Assembly (NCBI GenBank): GCA_016708725.1
Contig: JADJFE010000012.1
Location: forward strand, 62,001-126,000
Origin: Candidatus Aalborgicola bjergmarkensis
GTDB taxonomy: Bacteria; Pseudomonadota; Gammaproteobacteria; Burkholderiales; Burkholderiaceae_C
DNA: 64,000 nt
Reading direction: 5' to 3'
Within the stretch, counting starts at the first letter, position 1; each line of letters opens with the position of its first letter. The notes below the pieces were generated by a model. It searched no databases and was not told where the DNA came from. It was given only the letters and a program-made list of their open reading frames with translations. The translations under genes were made by a program, and so were the position numbers. This document shows, piece by piece, positions 60,275 to 64,000 of the stretch.

Positions 60275-61056
60275 ATACCAGCAGCGCTGCCATCCGGCAA
60301 GCCGTGTCGCATCTGCTGCCGACTCTTACCGTGGAAATACTGGAGCAGGTGGATTCGAGCAACAGCGAACTGATGCGCCGCGCACGCTCCGGGCTGCGCG
60401 AGCCTGTGCTGCTGGTGGCCCGCAGGCAAAGCGCCGGACGGGGCAGGCTCGGACGCACCTGGCACAGCGAGACAGACAGTGAAACACACAATCTGACATT
60501 CTCATTAGGCTTACCCCTGGCGCCACGCGATTGGTCGGGTCTATCCCTGGCTGTGGGCCTAGCGGTGGCCGAGAGTCTGCACCCGGCACTGCGCCTGAAA
60601 TGGCCCAATGACATTTACCTCGATGGCCGCAAGCTGGCAGGCATTCTGATTGAAACCGCCAGCATGGGGGAGTTGCGTTACGCCATCATCGGCATTGGAA
60701 TGAACATCACCCTGCCACCAGCACTATCAACGCTGTCGGCACAGGAGCTCCCGACGGCCCCCGCCGCCCTGGTGGAGCTATTGCCCACCGTGGATGCAGC
60801 CCAGGCGCTTCTGCGGATAACTCCCCCGCTGGTTGCCTCTGTGCTGTGCTTTGAAACCCAGGGCTTTGCGCCGCTGCGCGCGGCATTTCAGGCACGCGAC
60901 GTGCTGTATGACCGTGAAGTTGTCTGCAGTGATGGCACAAGCGGTGTGGCGCGTGGGGTGGATGCGCTGGGTGCCTTATTGATACAAACCACCCAGGGCG
61001 TGCACAAGCTGACCAGCGCCGAAGTCAGTATTCGTCCCTCCACTCCCGCCGACTAA
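60271..61056 (+). CDS. birA: Biotin--[acetyl-CoA-carboxylase] ligase
   Basis: BirA activates biotin to biotinyl-AMP and attaches it to the biotin carboxyl carrier protein. The 261-residue catalytic form starts MNTSSAAIRQAVS and has VDSSNSELMRRARSG, VARRQSAGRGRLGRTW (biotin and ATP loop), LKWPNDIYLDGRKLAGILIE and GIGMNITLP. There is no N-terminal DNA-binding winged helix as in E. coli BirA, so it is a ligase only. The ATG at 60271 shares ATGA with the SET gene stop. Confidence 0.92.
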   Translation: MNTSSAAIRQAVSHLLPTLTVEILEQVDSSNSELMRRARSGLREPVLLVARRQSAGRGRLGRTWHSETDSETHNLTFSLGLPLAPRDWSGLSLAVGLAVAESLHPALRLKWPNDIYLDGRKLAGILIETASMGELRYAIIGIGMNITLPPALSTLSAQELPTAPAALVELLPTVDAAQALLRITPPLVASVLCFETQGFAPLRAAFQARDVLYDREVVCSDGTSGVARGVDALGALLIQTTQGVHKLTSAEVSIRPSTPAD

Positions 61057-61080
61057 TCTGCCCATACCCATACCATTACC

Positions 61081-61746
61081 ATGTTGCGCCTGCTCGCCTT
61101 GTTTTTACTCCTGGTCAACAGCATTTATTTTGCGTGGAGCAATGGCCTGCTAAAGGCCTACGGCTTCGAGCCCGCGCAGCAAAGGGAACCCCAGCGCGTC
61201 GCACAACAGATTACCCCTGAGGCACTGCACATCCTGACGGCTACGGAATTCAAGCGGGTGGAGGCCCAGGTACGGGCCGACCTGGCGCCCAAGGAATGCT
61301 TGCAAGCGGGTCCCTTTGATGACGAACAGGCCGCAACGCTGCGCCACACACTGGAAACCGCGCTGTCACCCAATCTGTGGCAACTCGATACCGTACCCGT
61401 TCCCGCCCGCTGGATTGTCTACATGGGCAGGTTCGCCACGGAAGAAGCCCTGACCAAAAAACGCGCGGAACTAATCGCCCTGGACCTGTCACCGCAAACG
61501 CCCAACAACCCCGATTTGCAATTGGGCCTTTCGCTGGGCGTGTATGACAATCCAAAAACTGCCAATATGGAGCTGGCGCGCCTGAATCAGCGCGGCATCC
61601 GCACTGCCAAGGTCATATTGGAGCGCCCCGAGGGCCACAGCATCCTGCTGAAACTGCCCACCGTGTCCGAAGCGCTAAAACCACAACTGAACGCCATCAA
61701 ACCCGCACTCTTCGGCAAAACCTTGCGCAGCTGCAGCCAACCCTGA
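61081..61746 (+). CDS. SPOR-domain-like membrane protein
   Basis: The 221-residue protein has an N-terminal membrane helix (MLRLLALFLLLVNSIYFAW) and a periplasmic domain with WIVYMGRFATEEALTKKRAELIA and LSLGVYDNPKTANMELARLNQRG. These are the two-repeat SPOR-type pattern that binds denuded peptidoglycan at the septum. In Burkholderiales such a gene often follows birA. It is 24 bases after birA and probably co-transcribed. Confidence 0.82.
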   Translation: MLRLLALFLLLVNSIYFAWSNGLLKAYGFEPAQQREPQRVAQQITPEALHILTATEFKRVEAQVRADLAPKECLQAGPFDDEQAATLRHTLETALSPNLWQLDTVPVPARWIVYMGRFATEEALTKKRAELIALDLSPQTPNNPDLQLGLSLGVYDNPKTANMELARLNQRGIRTAKVILERPEGHSILLKLPTVSEALKPQLNAIKPALFGKTLRSCSQP

Positions 61747-61790
61747 CATCCAACCGTTCCTAAAACCATGGCCTTTTATTCCCATTAGAA

Positions 61791-61960
61791 GGGAACATCC
61801 GGCCAGACGTTCCCCGAACAGTTTTGGGAACGATTCGCGCCACGGGATCGCGCCGTGGAATTCCAGATAGGACACACTCCCCGGACTTGCGAGCGGGAGA
61901 GGTGGTGGAGCGGTTTTATGCGCTCCACACCGGAAATGCGCTACATGCGCCGCTTTGAGC
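61791..61960 (-). ncRNA. Probable guide (omega/reRNA) region of the IS607 element
   Basis: Just after the tnpB stop, on its strand, are three hairpins: GGGAAC/GTTCCC (61791-61814), CCACGG/CCGTGG (61840-61858) and an 11-base stem with a bulge (61901-61931; GGTG-TGGAGCG type). The TnpB family uses an RNA from this position to guide DNA cleavage. The assignment is by position and structure only. The region 61747-61960 has no protein-coding gene. Confidence 0.5.
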
Positions 61961-63417
61961 TTAGTCCTGACCTTCGACCAGAACGACCACACATGCTTCG
62001 CCCGATTCCTTGCAGGTAGGGTGAAGGTGACATAACCGCCGTTGCGTGTTGGCACAAGGCCCACCCGCACGGTCGAACGTTCCGGACAATCCCAATCCTC
62101 GACGGGCGATGGCATAGGCCGCGCCCTGATGTACTGAAATGCCTTTTGTCTGGGCGTAATTGACCGCTCCGATGACCGACGTATACGCCGGATTGACTTC
62201 GATGACTTCAATGCCTGCACGAAACGCCGCCGCCTTGATGCTGGAGGCCACCTTGTTGCAGGCAAACGAAGATAGGAGTCGCGCCTGCTTGGGATCGGTG
62301 GTTTCCAGTTCAGCCTTCTTTTTCTGGAGGTTCAGTTCTTCCACCACAATCGGTTTGCCCGCAGTCTGTGCCTGACGCACAACATCAACCGCCGCATTCC
62401 CAATGAGCGCTTTGGCCTGGTCTTGTTTCTTGCCGTAGTGGATGAGATCAATACGCCGCGTGCCAATCAGATTGCCAAACCGATCCGTTTCCGACACAGC
62501 CAGATGGTCTGCATTGACATCAACACCTATGGCTCCAAGTTCGATTCTGGATACTTGCTCGACAGGTTGCGCCTCTGTACTGACGAAAATTCGCCAGCCT
62601 TTGTCGTCTCGAACGAAGCGGTAACTCAACGCCGTACCGATCCGTTTGACGCTAAGCTTGCCGTCCCTGGTTTGTGTGTGGATACGTTGACTGGTTCCCC
62701 AGCGCGGCAACAATTTTTCCTGCCCATAAGCAAAACGAACGCCGGTGATGCTCAGATACTTGCCGCTGGTCGCCACGCGCAAGGGTAAAAGCGCAGTTGC
62801 AAGTTCAGCGTCCCATCTGGCGCAAGCGTTGCTTGACAGCTTTGGCATCCTGCCGTTTCATCCTGACTGCCAAGGACAAAGAATTGACTTGCCCGCGCCC
62901 TGCTCCAGTCGGCCTTCCATTCTTCGTGGCCAGCGTAACCATTGGCTTCAAGATCAAACTGTGCATGAAACAATTTCTTGCCGCCAAAGCATAGGCGCAC
63001 GGTGCCCGCCTTCTCGTCGGCCTTGAGCGCCACAAGCCGGTTTTGCAGCGTTGCCAGGCGCCGTTTTTTCTGATGTAGCTTATTGGAACCAGGTGCTTTG
63101 GTTTCCAGTTTGACAACGACCTTTTCCGCTTTGCGGATACGCTTTTCGGCCTCGGCGATCAGTTCGGGGCGACGTTCCTTGATCGAGTCAATCTTGCCTT
63201 CAAGTCCTATGCGTATCGCATTGAACTGGCGTGCAGTTATATCGAACTTTGGCAAAAACTCCCGTTTGAGGTCGTTGAGTGCGTCCCCGGCCTGGATTGC
63301 CGCAAACAGGCTGCGCTCGGCTTTGCCGTACAAGTCGGCATAGGCATCCAGGATAGCCGCCTGCTCAGGGTTCAGCTCAGGGCGCGTCTGGTAGGTAAAG
63401 ACGGGACGCTTACTCAT
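61961..63417 (-). pseudogene. tnpB: TnpB RuvC nuclease of IS607 element, frameshifted
   Basis: The first frame (start ATG 63417, MSKRPVFTYQTRPELNPEQ) carries the TnpB N-terminal and beta-barrel part and stops near 62752. The second frame continues GKYLSITGVRFAYGQEKLLP, LGAIGVDVNADHLAVSE (RuvC Asp), KPIVVEELNLQ (RuvC Glu) and NPAYTSVIGAV, to 61961. The break is at a run of A (plus strand about 62786-62790), consistent with one missing base. The third RuvC acidic residue is replaced by a His-containing segment (SVHQGAAYAIARRG), and the zinc-finger cysteines of classic TnpB are absent. This matches a known TnpB-related subgroup as I recall it. The ATG overlaps the tnpA stop by eight bases. Confidence 0.83.
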
Positions 63418-63981
63418 GCACTGCCTCTTGCATGGCATCGAGCGCCTTCTGTGCCCGCTTCCTGGCTGAACGCTCGCCGTACAGTCTGGCGCACATCGAA
63501 ACAATGACCTCGTGCAAGTCGCGCACAATGTCGTCGGTCATCTCGCCAGGCTCCATGACAATGAGTCTGCGCCCATGGGCAACCAGGGCGGCTTCGACAT
63601 ATTCGAAACCGAAACGCATAAGCCGCTCACGATGCTCCACCACAATTGCGCTAACCTGTGGATTCGACAGCAACTTCAGCATGCTGCGTCGATGGCTGTT
63701 CAGACCAGAACCAACTTCACGCACCGATTCAACCACCAGCAGTCGCTGTTCAGCCGCATATTGCGATAGCCGGGCAAGTTGCCGATCCAGATCGGCTTTC
63801 TGATCGGCGCTGGAAACCCAGCATAAAGCGCAACACCTTGTGGCTTGGCCTCAGCTGGATGAACAATGATGGTTCCAGTGGGCAGTTGTTCAGCGCGCAA
63901 AGGCAACTGACCCGCATGAAACATCTTCCATGCACCTTTGTAGGTGAGACCCTGCTGCTTTGCCCATTCGCTTAATTTCAT
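63410..63981 (-). pseudogene. tnpA: IS607-type serine recombinase TnpA, frameshifted
   Basis: The N-terminal frame starts at ATG 63981 with a MerR-like helix (MKLSEWAKQQGLTYKGAWKMF) and continues to GVALYA. The other frame then gives VSSADQKADLDRQLARLSQY, which contains the catalytic serine, and VVEHRERLMRFGFEYVEAAL of the resolvase fold, to 63410. One base is missing at about 63818-63820, between the two. IS607 elements carry tnpA then tnpB, have no terminal inverted repeats and insert without target duplication, so the ends cannot be fixed here. The right end reaches the window edge. Confidence 0.87.
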
Positions 63982-64000
63982 CTCGATATTATGCCATTTA

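Noticed and set aside
62780..62795. Programmed -1 frameshift in tnpB
   Set aside because: The site is not a canonical slippery heptamer and no stem-loop or pseudoknot is evident just after it. A missing base is simpler.
1..64000. tRNA, rRNA, CRISPR arrays or an origin of replication
   Set aside because: No cloverleaf with conserved TTCGA-type arm, no rRNA segment, no regularly spaced repeats and no DnaA-box cluster were noticed by eye. Covariance-model scans were not possible.

Overview
The window looks like chromosome of a betaproteobacterium, most likely Burkholderiales/Comamonadaceae (Rhodoferax-like). The evidence is the style of the housekeeping genes: thiL-apaG-rpe, a topoisomerase III with a SWIB tail, birA followed by a SPOR-type protein, miaB and a type IVa pilin with a sigma-54-like promoter. 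Coding is dense and mostly GC-rich, with AT-richer islands in the glycan genes. No rRNA, tRNA or CRISPR array was seen. The taxon is inferred from gene content, not from a marker search.

Layout. (1) 1-4.1 kb: end of an Hsp70-like chaperone gene, thiL, apaG, rpe and a membrane diguanylate cyclase with a periplasmic heme-c motif. (2) 4.4-11.1 kb, plus strand: glycan genes (fused glycosyltransferase/methyltransferase, TPR-O-GlcNAc-transferase-like enzyme, DUF5672 protein, methyltransferase, TPR-fucosyltransferase-like protein). (3) 11.2-23 kb, minus strand: a tightly overlapping operon joining dTDP-3-amino-3,6-dideoxyhexose genes (fdtA, fdtB) to a small acyl-ACP factory (two ACPs, KASIII, two reductase modules, one fused to a MaoC hydratase, FkbH, acyl ligase, GNAT, methyltransferase, metallohydrolase). 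It ends upstream in an internally deleted copy of the methyltransferase found in region 2. (4) 23-28.4 kb: Uma2-family protein, REC-TPR response regulator, soluble histidine kinase, Uup-type ABC-F ATPase. (5) 28.5-33 kb: exbB-exbD-exbD-tonB (tonB frameshifted), a repeat element, two toxin-antitoxin modules and small possible restriction-gene debris. (6) 33.1-39.6 kb: a yejABEF-like peptide ABC transporter whose binding-protein gene starts with a duplicate of the exbB leader. (7) 39.6-45.6 kb: miaB, two FapA/DUF342 proteins, an antitoxin with a truncated toxin, and a nucleotidyltransferase. (8) 45.9-55.6 kb: type IV pilin, a second TPR-O-GlcNAc-transferase-like protein, then a convergent glycan operon (two methyltransferases, two beta-propeller proteins, an ATP-grasp/HAD fusion, WbqC, DegT aminotransferase). 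(9) 55.8-56.6 kb: a 306-bp element with terminal inverted repeats abutting an hsdM remnant. (10) 56.7-61.7 kb: topB-SWIB, a SET-domain protein, birA, a SPOR-like protein. (11) 61.8-64 kb: an IS607-type transposon with both genes frameshifted and a probable guide-RNA region.

How the genes work together. Regions 2, 3 and 8 read as protein or surface glycosylation. Region 3 probably builds an activated 3-amino-3,6-dideoxyhexose and a dedicated acyl chain on its own carrier proteins, then joins them. Its gene classes recall the acyl-sugar flagellin glycosylation islands known in Pseudomonas, but the set (MaoC-SDR fusion, FkbH, two ACPs, stand-alone ligase) suggests a different sugar decoration. 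Region 8 places a second O-GlcNAc-transferase-like enzyme beside a pilin. The signs of genome turnover (IS607, inverted-repeat element, restriction remnants, truncated toxin, duplicated leader, single-base frameshifts) cluster in regions 5, 9 and 11. Short in-frame tandem repeats recur in several otherwise ordinary genes.
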